Below, piece after piece: positions 1 through 7,940 of a stretch of DNA of 64,000 bases. Under the pieces are notes generated by a model. That model was not told the DNA's origin. It saw only the letters and a program-made list of their open reading frames with translations, and made no database searches. Both the position numbers and the translations under genes were made by a program. The stretch's first letter is position 1; the number at the start of each line of letters is the position of its first letter. The stretch is from an uncultured Flavobacteriaceae bacterium (lineage in GTDB: Bacteria > Bacteroidota > Bacteroidia > Flavobacteriales > Flavobacteriaceae), in the NCBI GenBank assembly GCA_905182295.1, contig CAJJAZ010000007.1, positions 100,175-164,174 of the forward strand. Reading direction: 5' to 3'.

Positions 1-223
1 CTATACCTGTTTTATTAGAGAGGGTGTCTGACAGCGTATGTCTGGTGCCAAAATTAACCAGGCTGGTCATATCTTGTTCTATGCGCGTTGCAGACACCTG
101 ATCTATGATTGAATAGATGTCCTGATCTGTCTGTGCTTGAACGTTTGTAGTGCTCAGCCCAAAAAAGAGTAGCGACAATAAAGTGAAAAAAGGCATCTTG
201 AAAGCGAAACTTAGGTTTTTCAT
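1..223 (-). CDS. M28-family metallopeptidase, N-terminal part only
   Basis: The gene starts at ATG 223 on the minus strand and runs off the left edge, so only about 74 residues are visible. They begin with an export signal (MKNLSF, then a hydrophobic run ending near AQA), followed by a short helix and the motif LVNFGTRHTLSD. That FGTRHT motif at the start of the mature chain is typical of exported zinc aminopeptidases of family M28 in Bacteroidota, which remove amino acids from peptide N-termini outside the cytoplasm. The metal ligands would lie beyond the window, so activity cannot be judged. The PLP decarboxylase gene ends 52 bases upstream on the same strand and may be co-transcribed. Confidence 0.72.
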   Translation of the reverse strand, partial: MKNLSFAFKMPFFTLLSLLFFGLSTTNVQAQTDQDIYSIIDQVSATRIEQDMTSLVNFGTRHTLSDTLSNKTGI

Positions 224-275
224 GGGTGGATGGTTGTTTAATTTAAAAAAACTAAAAATACAATTATTAGCGGAT

Positions 276-1715
276 TTATTTAAGATTCTGAAGTATGGGT
301 TTGGCCAATTCTTTTAAATGGGTCAACAAAGCGCTTAAGATTTCTGGATCTGTTTTTGGATTCATAATAGTGACCCTAAGGTAATGGGTACCCCTGAGTT
401 TTGTTTGTACGATATAAAAGGAACCTTCTTGAACCAATGCAAATCTCAAGCGTTCATTTAATGTATTGAGCTCTTTTTCAGACAGTTGTTTTTGTACCAT
501 CCTAAAACAGACAATATTGGTCTGTGGCTCTAATGCCAATTCAAAATTGGCGTCTTTTTTGATGATTTCTGAAAAGCGGCGACCCATTTGGTAAAGCTTA
601 GTCACAAATTCATCGAATACTGAGGGGCCGTATTGATTCAGTAATACAAACCAATGAATAGACATCATACTTTTAGTGCATTCAAAGGTACGCTTGGCCA
701 TATTGTACCAATCCTCATGATCTGCATCTGACAATAAATAATCTGCTTTTTGACTGAAGGTTTGGTAACTGTGTGAACCGTCTTTAAATAATAGTGCAGT
801 GGTCAATGCAGGCATCATCATCATTTTGTGGCCGTCTATGGCTACCGAATCTGCTTTTTCTATACCCGCTAAATCTTTTTTAAAGTGTTGGGCGTAAATG
901 GCTGCTCCGCCATGGGCAGCATCTACATGAAACCACAGCCCGTGCTTTTGAGCAAAAGAAGCGATCTCGTCTAATGGATCTATGGTTCCAGTGGCTGTAG
1001 AGGGGGCACTACCTACAATAGCAAACACCTGAATCCCCTCCTGCTTTGCTTTTTCTATGGTGGCCTCCAAGGCCTTGGTATCCATAGCGTAATTTGTTGT
1101 TGCCGGGACTTTTAAAATACCCTTATCTCCCAAGCCCATAATTCTTGCCGCTCGGTCTACACAATAGTGCGCTTCTTCACAAACTAGAATACCTAGGGAT
1201 TCTTCATGTCCATTTTTCCATACACCGGAACGGTCTTTTACACTTCTAGCAGCTAGTAAAGCGGTAAGGTTGGCTAGAGTGCCGCCTGAGGTAAGGTAGC
1301 CCCTTGCATGGGAGTCAAACCCTAATTGAGAACACAATTGATCTGTAATAATACGTTCTATAGCTGTATTGGCTATGCCCATTTCATATACCGCAGAACC
1401 ATTGTTTAAAAAAGAGGTGAGCATGGAGGACACTGCTGTAATAGGGGCCGGTGGGGCTACTTGGTGCCCTATGTATTTGGGCTGGTGTACGTGTATGGAC
1501 CGGTCAATAAGGTCCTGAACCAAGGTTTGGAAATCTTGCTTTTCTGGGTATTCTTCCCAGAATTTTCTTTCTATTTCAGGGTCTGTATACGGGATGGTTT
1601 TGTGGGTAGCCTTTTGAGCTGCTTTTAAGTGTTTACCCAATAGGTCCACCATTTGGTGTCCATGAGTTTGGAAGGCGTCTGCTGCGTAAACTTTTGCTAA
1701 AATGGATGCTTTCAT
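276..1715 (-). CDS. PLP-dependent group II decarboxylase
   Basis: A 479-residue cytosolic enzyme of the pyridoxal-phosphate group II decarboxylase family (glutamate, aromatic amino acid and 2,4-diaminobutyrate decarboxylases). The fold is visible as TSGGTLANLTAL near residue 143, FHVDAAHGGAA in the middle (the Asp binds the pyridine nitrogen and the preceding His stacks on the ring), and DGHKMMMMP, where Lys297 should form the Schiff base with PLP. The run of four Met after this Lys also occurs in relatives. The length is usual for the family. The amino acid substrate cannot be told from sequence alone; diaminobutyrate or an aromatic amino acid are both possible. The gene precedes the M28 peptidase by 52 bases on the same strand. 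Confidence 0.85.
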   Translation of the reverse strand: MKASILAKVYAADAFQTHGHQMVDLLGKHLKAAQKATHKTIPYTDPEIERKFWEEYPEKQDFQTLVQDLIDRSIHVHQPKYIGHQVAPPAPITAVSSMLTSFLNNGSAVYEMGIANTAIERIITDQLCSQLGFDSHARGYLTSGGTLANLTALLAARSVKDRSGVWKNGHEESLGILVCEEAHYCVDRAARIMGLGDKGILKVPATTNYAMDTKALEATIEKAKQEGIQVFAIVGSAPSTATGTIDPLDEIASFAQKHGLWFHVDAAHGGAAIYAQHFKKDLAGIEKADSVAIDGHKMMMMPALTTALLFKDGSHSYQTFSQKADYLLSDADHEDWYNMAKRTFECTKSMMSIHWFVLLNQYGPSVFDEFVTKLYQMGRRFSEIIKKDANFELALEPQTNIVCFRMVQKQLSEKELNTLNERLRFALVQEGSFYIVQTKLRGTHYLRVTIMNPKTDPEILSALLTHLKELAKPILQNLK

Positions 1716-1784
1716 AGGAATTTCTAAAGCCTCTAAATTAAGTTAAAACACTTAATAATTAGGGGTACAGGATGCAAAAAAAAA

Positions 1785-1807
1785 AGCGCCACCCGAAGGG
1801 TGGCGCT
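1785..1807 (-). terminator. Rho-independent terminator of the fad operon
   Basis: A perfect 10-bp GC-rich stem (1785-1794 with 1798-1807) closes a three-base loop. Read on the minus strand it is followed by a run of T (complement of the A tract at 1776-1785). It lies about 55 bases past the fadE stop and so ends the marR-fadN-fadA-fadE transcript before the decarboxylase gene. Confidence 0.9.
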
Positions 1808-1860
1808 ACATACATAAAATATAAAAACCAGTAATAAGTATGTATCTACTTTAAGAATGT

Positions 1861-3669
1861 TTAGTCAAAGCTGTATCCGTTGTCTGCAGCCACTTTATCT
1901 GCAATGAGATGGGTGAGGGCTACAATGTTAGGGTAGTTGGTGTACTTGGTGAAACGTTTAAGTCCCATGAGCATCATACGCTGTTCGTCTCCTTCTGCAA
2001 AAGAAATAACAGCTTCTTTTCCTCTAGATTGAACAATTTCTACCGCCCTGTAAAGGTACAGTTGCGTCATGGCAATTTGTGTCTTTTGAGCGTCTTCTCC
2101 AAAACGTTTGGCGTTTTTCTCTGTTCTGAGTAGGGTAGATTCCGCCATATACACTTCGATAAGGATGTCTGCTGCAGCCATTAATAATTGCTGATGGGAT
2201 TCTAGATCTGGTCCAAATTTTTGTACGGCAGATCCTGCGACCATTAAGAACACTTTTTTAAGTCTCTTGATAATGTCTTTTTCCTCTGCAAACAATGTGC
2301 TGTAGTCAGGTGTGTCAAAAGAAGGAATTCCCATGAGCTCTTCACCAACAGCAGTTGCTGGGCCTAATAGGTCTACATGCCCCTTCATGGCTTTTTTCAC
2401 AAGCATTCCAACGGCTAACATTCTATTGATTTCATTGGTTCCTTCGTAGATTCTTGAAATTCGAGCATCTCTCCAAGCAGACTCCATAGGCGTGTCTGCA
2501 CTAAAGCCCATACCGCCAAAAATTTGAATTCCTTCATCTGCACATGCCTGAACATCTTCAGATACGGCTACTTTTAAGATAGAACACTCAATGGCATATT
2601 CTTCTACGCCTTTTAATTCTGCATCTTGATGTGAGTTACCCTCCGCTTCTCTGAGCGAAATTCTGTCTTCAATATTTTTAGCAGCCCTGTACGAGGCAGC
2701 TTCATCTGCATAGGTATTGGTAGCCATAGCGGCAATTTTGGTCTTAATAGCTCCAAAGTTTACGATAGGCGTTTTAAACTGAACGCGCTCGTTGGCGTAG
2801 TTAACGGCCTCTTTAATAATCCTTCTTTGGGCGTCCAAACAAGCTGCTGCTAATTTGATTCTACCCACATTAAGCGCATTCATCGCAATTTTAAAACCAT
2901 TCCCTCTTTCTGAGAGCATATTTTCTGCAGGCACCTTGGTATCTGTAAAAAATACTTGACGGGTAGAGGAGGAGTGAATCCCTAGCTTCTTCTCTTCATC
3001 TCCCATGGTAATTCCATTGGAGGGATCATTTTCTACAATGAAACCAGTAATATTTTTGTCGTTTTCTATACGAGCAAATACTATAAACATATTGCAGAAG
3101 CCCGCATTGGAAATCCACATTTTTTGACCTGATATAAGGTAGTGGCTTCCATCTTCAGATAAAACTGCTTTGGTTTTACCAGAGTTTGCGTCTGATCCTG
3201 CGCCTGGTTCTGTAAGGCAATAGGCACCAAACCATTCTCCAGTAGCCAATCTAGGCACGTATTTTTGTTTTTGTGCTTCAGTACCATATAGTGTAATGGG
3301 CATGGTGCCAATTCCAGTATGCGCTCCAAAAGCGGTACTAAAAGATCCTGTTGCGCCTGATATATAGTCACAAACTAACATAGTAGAGACAAAACCCATT
3401 CCTAAACCACCGTATTGCTCTGGTACCGCAACACCTAAAAGACCCATTTCACCTGCTTTACGCATGGTTTCTTCTGTAAAGGCGTAGTCTTTCTTTTCAA
3501 ATCTTTCCCAATGTGCCCACAGCTCTTTGTCTACAAACTCTTTGGTACTATCACGCATCATTTTTTGCTCTTCACTTAGATCTTCTAAGGTGAAAACATC
3601 TTCACAGGCCGTTTCTTTTACTAAGAACTGTCCTCCGCGTAACAATTCATTTTGTTCTGTTGCACTCAT
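1861..3669 (-). CDS. fadE: Acyl-CoA dehydrogenase, FadE type
   Basis: A 602-residue flavoprotein that catalyses the first step of beta-oxidation, acyl-CoA to trans-2-enoyl-CoA. Visible are the N-terminal helical domain, YCLTEPGAGSDA (FAD and substrate contact, near residue 150), the middle beta-domain, and RIYEGTNEINR, where Glu409 is the expected catalytic base. A C-terminal helical extension of about 150 residues makes it longer than a classic short-chain dehydrogenase and similar in size to the Bacillus subtilis FadE/YusJ type. It is the last gene of marR-fadN-fadA-fadE, 21 bases after fadA, and is followed by a clear terminator. The start ATG at 3669 is the only good candidate. Chain-length preference cannot be read from the sequence; a long-chain substrate is inferred from context. 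Confidence 0.93.
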   Translation of the reverse strand: MSATEQNELLRGGQFLVKETACEDVFTLEDLSEEQKMMRDSTKEFVDKELWAHWERFEKKDYAFTEETMRKAGEMGLLGVAVPEQYGGLGMGFVSTMLVCDYISGATGSFSTAFGAHTGIGTMPITLYGTEAQKQKYVPRLATGEWFGAYCLTEPGAGSDANSGKTKAVLSEDGSHYLISGQKMWISNAGFCNMFIVFARIENDKNITGFIVENDPSNGITMGDEEKKLGIHSSSTRQVFFTDTKVPAENMLSERGNGFKIAMNALNVGRIKLAAACLDAQRRIIKEAVNYANERVQFKTPIVNFGAIKTKIAAMATNTYADEAASYRAAKNIEDRISLREAEGNSHQDAELKGVEEYAIECSILKVAVSEDVQACADEGIQIFGGMGFSADTPMESAWRDARISRIYEGTNEINRMLAVGMLVKKAMKGHVDLLGPATAVGEELMGIPSFDTPDYSTLFAEEKDIIKRLKKVFLMVAGSAVQKFGPDLESHQQLLMAAADILIEVYMAESTLLRTEKNAKRFGEDAQKTQIAMTQLYLYRAVEIVQSRGKEAVISFAEGDEQRMMLMGLKRFTKYTNYPNIVALTHLIADKVAADNGYSFD

Positions 3670-3690
3670 AATAGGAAGTTTATTAATGTT

Positions 3691-4881
3691 TTAATTTAAA
3701 AATTCAAATATCCCAGCAGCGCCTTGCCCAGTTCCCACACACATGGTCACCATGCCGTATTTACCCTGCATTTTTCTAGCCCTCATCTCACTGAAGAGCT
3801 GTACCGAAAGCTTTGCTCCAGTACAGCCCAAGGGATGTCCTAGTGCAATGGCACCACCATTGACATTGATCATATCTGGATTCAAGTCTAGTGCTCTAAT
3901 CACGGCTAATGATTGGGAGGCAAAAGCTTCATTTAATTCAATTAACTCTATGTCATTTTGAGACAATCCAGCTTGTTTTAAGGCTTTAGGGATGGCTTTT
4001 ACAGGACCAATACCCATAATTCTTGGCGGCACACCTGCCGCTGCATAATTGACCATCCTTGCAATAGGTTCTAGTCCAAGTTCTTTAACCATGTCTTCAC
4101 CCATCACCAATACAAAGGCAGCTCCATCACTCATTTGTGACGAATTTCCTGCGGTAACGGATCCATCTGCAGCAAATACCGGCCTCAATTTAGACAGTGC
4201 CCCTACATTAGTTCCTTTCCTAGGCCCTTCATCTTGGGTAACTGTATATGATTTTACTGACTTTTTACCTGATTCATCTAAAAAGGTTTCTTCAATATTG
4301 ATCGGGACAATCTGATCGTTAAACTTTCCTTCTGCCTGTGCTTTTAATGCTTTTTCATGAGAAGAAAATGCAAAGGCATCTTGATCTTCACGAGAAATAT
4401 TAAATTCATTGGCTACAGCTTCTGCAGTTAAGCCCATTCCCCAATAATAGTCTTCATGACCGTCTTTGGCTAAGGCGTAGTCTGGAGTAGGTTTGTACCC
4501 CCCCATAGGTATGTAACTCATACTTTCTGCACCACCAGCAATAATACAGTCTGCCATTCCAGATTGAATTTTTGCTGTAGCCATGCCTATGGTTTCTATA
4601 CCAGAGGCACAATATCTATTGACCGTTACCCCAGGGACATCTTCAATTTTAAGTCCCATTAAAGAAATGAGTCTGGCCATGTTTAAGCCTTGTTCTGCCT
4701 CAGGCATAGCGTTACCCACCATGACGTCGTCTATTCTAGTTTTATCTAATTCTGGCAATTCCTTGAACATATATTCCAAGGTTTCTGCCGCTAATTCATC
4801 AGGTCTTTTAAATCTGAATACGCCTTTAGGTGCTTTACCAACTGCCGTTCTATACGCTTTAACTATATATGCTGTTTTCAT
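3691..4881 (-). CDS. fadA: Acetyl-CoA C-acyltransferase (thiolase)
   Basis: A 396-residue thiolase that cleaves 3-ketoacyl-CoA with CoA to acetyl-CoA and a shortened acyl-CoA, the last beta-oxidation step. The nucleophile is Cys91 in NRYCASG. The C-terminal catalytic motifs GHPLGCTGAK (His) and CVGTGQGAAG (Cys acting as base) are intact. I use ATG 4881 (MKTAYIVKAYRTAVG), the usual thiolase N-terminus, rather than an upstream in-frame start at 4959 that would overlap the end of fadN. With this start the gap to fadN is 8 bases, consistent with one operon and coupled translation. A biosynthetic thiolase is possible in principle, but the neighbours argue for degradation. Confidence 0.94.
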   Translation of the reverse strand: MKTAYIVKAYRTAVGKAPKGVFRFKRPDELAAETLEYMFKELPELDKTRIDDVMVGNAMPEAEQGLNMARLISLMGLKIEDVPGVTVNRYCASGIETIGMATAKIQSGMADCIIAGGAESMSYIPMGGYKPTPDYALAKDGHEDYYWGMGLTAEAVANEFNISREDQDAFAFSSHEKALKAQAEGKFNDQIVPINIEETFLDESGKKSVKSYTVTQDEGPRKGTNVGALSKLRPVFAADGSVTAGNSSQMSDGAAFVLVMGEDMVKELGLEPIARMVNYAAAGVPPRIMGIGPVKAIPKALKQAGLSQNDIELIELNEAFASQSLAVIRALDLNPDMINVNGGAIALGHPLGCTGAKLSVQLFSEMRARKMQGKYGMVTMCVGTGQGAAGIFEFLN

Positions 4882-4889
4882 AAGTCTGA

Positions 4890-7295
4890 TTAGTTTCTTA
4901 AAGGTTTTCCTACTTTGAGCATATGTTGAATACGCTCCAGTGTTTTTCGTTCCGTACAAAGAGACAAGAAAGCTTCTCTCTCTAGGTCTAACAGATACTG
5001 TTCGTTCACTAGGGTAGGTTCAGAAAGATCTCCACCTGCCATGACGTAAGCCAATTTATTGGCCATTTTTTGGTCATGTGCTGAAATATATTTACCCGCT
5101 TGCATGGCATCTGTTCCCACTAGAAACATACCAAGGGCTTGTTTTCCAAGTACTTTTATGTCATTCCTTTTTGCTGGTTGAGAATACCCAGATTCTGCCA
5201 TTAATTTAGCATGTGCTTTTGCTGTGGCTATTTGCCTGTCTTTATTCACGACAACTATATCCTTTCCTTTTTGTAAGATACCACTGTCGAAAGCTTCGTA
5301 AGCAGAGGTAGCTACTTTAGCCATACCAATGGTTAAGAAATACTCTTGAAGTACATTGAGTTCTACGTCATTTTTCTTAAAGGTATCTGAAGCCCTTAAA
5401 GTCATTTCTTTGGTTCCACCACCACCGGGGATTACACCAATACCAAACTCTACCAAACCTATATAGGTTTCTGCGGCAGCAACTACTTTGTCTGCATGAA
5501 GCGACAATTCACACCCTCCACCAAATGTCATTCCATGGGGCGCAGCTACAGTAGGGATAGCGGAGTAACGCATTCTCATCATGGTGTCCTGGAACATTTT
5601 AATAGCCATATTTAGCTCGTCATATTCCTGTTCTACAGCCATCATGAAAATCATACCAATATTGGCCCCTACAGAAAAATTAGGTCCTTGGTTTCCAATC
5701 ACCAATCCTTGAAAATTCTTTTCCGCAATGTCTACGGCAGTGTTTAATCCTTGGAGTACTTCCCCTCCAATGGTGTTCATTTTTGATCTAAATTCAAGAT
5801 TTAAAATACCATCTCCAATATCGTGTAGTACCACACCAGCATTTTTATATACGGCAGGTTTTTCTCTAATATTATCTAAAATAATAAAGGCGTCTTGACC
5901 TGGTTTTTTCTCAAAGACCTTTGCCCCAATTTCATAATAATAGGTGGCCCCGTCTTTCACTTCATAGAAACTTGCTTTTCCATCTGAAACCATGTCGTGT
6001 ACCCAAGAGGCCACTTTTTGTCCAGAGGCCTCAGCAAGTTCAATTCCTTTGGCCAAACCAACTGCATCCCAAATTTCAAAAGGACCGTGTTCCCATCCAA
6101 AGCCTGCTTTCATGGCGTCGTCTATTTTGTATAGGCTCTCAGATATTTCAGGAATCCTTTGAGATACATAAGCAAATAGAGCGCCAAAAGATTGTCTATA
6201 AAAATCTCCAGCTTTGTCCTTGCCGGCAATTAGAATAGGAAATCTATCGGCTACATGATCAATAGTCTTGGTCCCCTCCAGGGTGGCAAATGAAGCCCTC
6301 TTTTTGGATCGGTATGCTAAAGTATCTAAATCTAGAGTGAGTATTTCTGAACTGCCATCTGCCTTTTTTTCTTTTTTATAGAATCCTTGTCCTGTTTTAC
6401 TCCCCAACCATTTGTTGGCCATCATTGTTTTTACAAATTCAGGCAACTCAAATAAGGCATGCTGTTCGTCATTAGGGCAATTATCTTTAATGCCATTGGC
6501 TACATGTACCAACGTGTCTAATCCTACTACGTCTACCGTTCTGAAAGTAGCAGATTTAGGTCTACCGATTACGGGTCCCGTAAGTTTGTCTACTTCTTCA
6601 ACAGTCATTCCCATACTTTTAACGGAGTGGAATAAACTTTGAATGCTAAAAATACCGATTCTATTCCCTATGAAAGCAGGGGTGTCTTTAGCCACTACTG
6701 CTGTTTTACCTAGAAATTGCTCTCCATAATTCTCTAGGAAGTCCAATACATGTTGTTGTGTCTTTGGGCCAGGAATAATTTCAAATAATTTTAAATAACG
6801 GGCTGGGTTAAAAAAGTGGGTGCCACAGAAATGGGCTTGGAAGTCTTCAGAGCGTCCTTCACTCATAAAAGAGATAGGAATACCGGAAGTGTTAGAGGTA
6901 ATAAGTGTTCCCGGTTTTCTGTATTTCTCAATGGCTTCAAATACTTGCTTTTTAATGTCAAGACGTTCTACGACCACTTCAATGATCCAATCTACAGAAG
7001 CAATTTTATCCAAATCGTCTTCTAAATTTCCTATGGTAATTCTATTGGCGAATTTTTGATCGTAAATAGGAGCGGGTTTAGATTTTAAAGAAGTCGCCAA
7101 AGCCTCTTTAACAAGTCTGTTTCTTACTGCTTTATCTTTGATCGAATGTCCCGCAGCAGATTCTTTGTCTGTTAGGGTATTTGGTACAATATCTAATAGA
7201 AGGACTTCTACCCCAATATTGGCAAAATGACAAGCAATTCCACTTCCCATAATTCCAGATCCAATGACTGCAACTTTTTTAATGTGTTTGTTCAT
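4890..7295 (-). CDS. fadN: 3-hydroxyacyl-CoA dehydrogenase / enoyl-CoA hydratase, FadN type
   Basis: An 801-residue bifunctional beta-oxidation enzyme. The N-terminal half is the NAD-dependent 3-hydroxyacyl-CoA dehydrogenase: dinucleotide loop GSGIMGSGIA at residues 12-21, catalytic His160 in GTHFFNPARY, and a second dehydrogenase C-terminal domain to about residue 430. The C-terminal half (about 480-720) is an enoyl-CoA hydratase of crotonase fold, with NFSVGANI for the oxyanion hole and both catalytic glutamates, Glu596 in GGGCE and Glu616 in GLVEFGIG, spaced 20 apart as in E. coli FadB. The domain order is the reverse of E. coli FadB and matches Bacillus subtilis FadN. The marR gene ends 3 bases upstream and fadA starts 8 bases downstream. 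Confidence 0.93.
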   Translation of the reverse strand: MNKHIKKVAVIGSGIMGSGIACHFANIGVEVLLLDIVPNTLTDKESAAGHSIKDKAVRNRLVKEALATSLKSKPAPIYDQKFANRITIGNLEDDLDKIASVDWIIEVVVERLDIKKQVFEAIEKYRKPGTLITSNTSGIPISFMSEGRSEDFQAHFCGTHFFNPARYLKLFEIIPGPKTQQHVLDFLENYGEQFLGKTAVVAKDTPAFIGNRIGIFSIQSLFHSVKSMGMTVEEVDKLTGPVIGRPKSATFRTVDVVGLDTLVHVANGIKDNCPNDEQHALFELPEFVKTMMANKWLGSKTGQGFYKKEKKADGSSEILTLDLDTLAYRSKKRASFATLEGTKTIDHVADRFPILIAGKDKAGDFYRQSFGALFAYVSQRIPEISESLYKIDDAMKAGFGWEHGPFEIWDAVGLAKGIELAEASGQKVASWVHDMVSDGKASFYEVKDGATYYYEIGAKVFEKKPGQDAFIILDNIREKPAVYKNAGVVLHDIGDGILNLEFRSKMNTIGGEVLQGLNTAVDIAEKNFQGLVIGNQGPNFSVGANIGMIFMMAVEQEYDELNMAIKMFQDTMMRMRYSAIPTVAAPHGMTFGGGCELSLHADKVVAAAETYIGLVEFGIGVIPGGGGTKEMTLRASDTFKKNDVELNVLQEYFLTIGMAKVATSAYEAFDSGILQKGKDIVVVNKDRQIATAKAHAKLMAESGYSQPAKRNDIKVLGKQALGMFLVGTDAMQAGKYISAHDQKMANKLAYVMAGGDLSEPTLVNEQYLLDLEREAFLSLCTERKTLERIQHMLKVGKPLRN

Positions 7296-7298
7296 ATA

Positions 7299-7760
7299 TT
7301 ATGACTTAATACTTTTTTCTTCTATTTGGTATATTTCTTTATGCGCTATAAGCGAATTAATCCGATCAGTCACCTCAAAAAATGCTTTTAATTGTGATTT
7401 ACTCACCGCATTTTCTACCACTTTATTAAATTGTAACACCACTTGTTTAGAGATATTTCTCTTTTCTAGACCACTAGGTGTTAAGTGAATTAGTACGCCC
7501 CTTCCATCTAAGGGGTTGGGTTTTCTCACTATAAAATCGCGTTCTTCCAACGTCTTTAAAATTCTGGACAAACTGGTCGCCTCAATACCCATCATTGGGC
7601 CTAGTGCGGTAGAGGGTGTGCCTGTTTTTGGGTCTATACTTAGAAGTGTGAACCCAAGTGTCATAGTGGTGCCAAAATTTTTAGCCTCTTCATTATACAT
7701 CTTACTTACCGCTTGCCAAGTGGTTCTAAGCGTGTAATCTATGGTTTGTTCTTTACTCAA
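7299..7760 (-). CDS. MarR-family transcriptional regulator of the fad operon
   Basis: A 153-residue winged-helix protein of the MarR family, which act as dimers and often release DNA when a ligand binds. The recognition-helix region is around MGIEATSLSRILKTLEE and the wing around NPLDGRGVLIHLT. The start is TTG at 7760: an in-frame TAA lies four codons upstream and no ATG occurs before residue 21, which is too late for the fold. It is the first gene of marR-fadN-fadA-fadE, with only 3 bases to fadN, so it probably controls its own operon through the palindrome at 7795-7814. An acyl-CoA or fatty acid as inducer is an inference from the neighbours. Confidence 0.88.
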   Translation of the reverse strand: MSKEQTIDYTLRTTWQAVSKMYNEEAKNFGTTMTLGFTLLSIDPKTGTPSTALGPMMGIEATSLSRILKTLEERDFIVRKPNPLDGRGVLIHLTPSGLEKRNISKQVVLQFNKVVENAVSKSQLKAFFEVTDRINSLIAHKEIYQIEEKSIKS

Positions 7761-7779
7761 AATGGGGATTTATTTCTAC

Positions 7780-7787
7780 CAAATATA
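7780..7787 (-). promoter_or_regulatory. -7 element of the marR-fad promoter
   Basis: On the minus strand the sequence is TATATTTG, a match to the Bacteroidota -7 consensus TAnnTTTG. The base triplet 19 upstream is ATG rather than TTG, so the -33 element is weak. Transcription would start near 7773, leaving a leader of about 12 bases before the TTG start codon of marR. Confidence 0.6.
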
Positions 7788-7794
7788 GTAAAAT

Positions 7795-7814
7795 TTATTA
7801 TGCATGCATAGTAA
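7795..7814. promoter_or_regulatory. Palindromic operator candidate for the MarR protein
   Basis: A 20-base inverted repeat with one mismatched pair, centred on GCATGCAT (7802-7809) with arms TTAtTAT and ATAgTAA. It covers the -33 region of the marR-fad promoter, so a bound dimer would block RNA polymerase. Binding by this MarR protein is inferred from position and symmetry. Confidence 0.55.
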
Positions 7815-7842
7815 ATTAGTAAAAATGTTTTTGTCTAAGTAC

Positions 7843-7850
7843 GCATGCAT
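7843..7850. promoter_or_regulatory. Second GCATGCAT core upstream of the fad operator
   Basis: The eight-base core of the main palindrome recurs here with centre-to-centre spacing of 41 bases, close to four helical turns, but with poorer flanking symmetry. It could be an auxiliary site for the same regulator. An eight-base palindrome can recur by chance, so support is modest. Confidence 0.35.
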
Positions 7851-7886
7851 GATCGCTAATGATGGATAAGTTTTACCAAAAAAAAA

Positions 7887-7905
7887 CCCCAACAATTTGC
7901 TGGGG
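7887..7905 (-). terminator. Terminator after the acyl-CoA ligase gene
   Basis: On the minus strand an eight-pair stem including one G-U wobble (CCCC and GGGG at its base) is followed by about nine T (complement of 7878-7886). It lies about 35 bases after the ligase stop and separates that gene from the marR-fad promoter region. Confidence 0.82.
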
Positions 7906-7940
7906 CGATTATAGATGCCTTAAGTTCAATTTAAAGTGAA

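Noticed and set aside
823..837. Run of four Met codons in the PLP decarboxylase as a sequencing artefact
   Set aside because: The Met run directly after the PLP-binding lysine also occurs in relatives of this family and the frame is intact.
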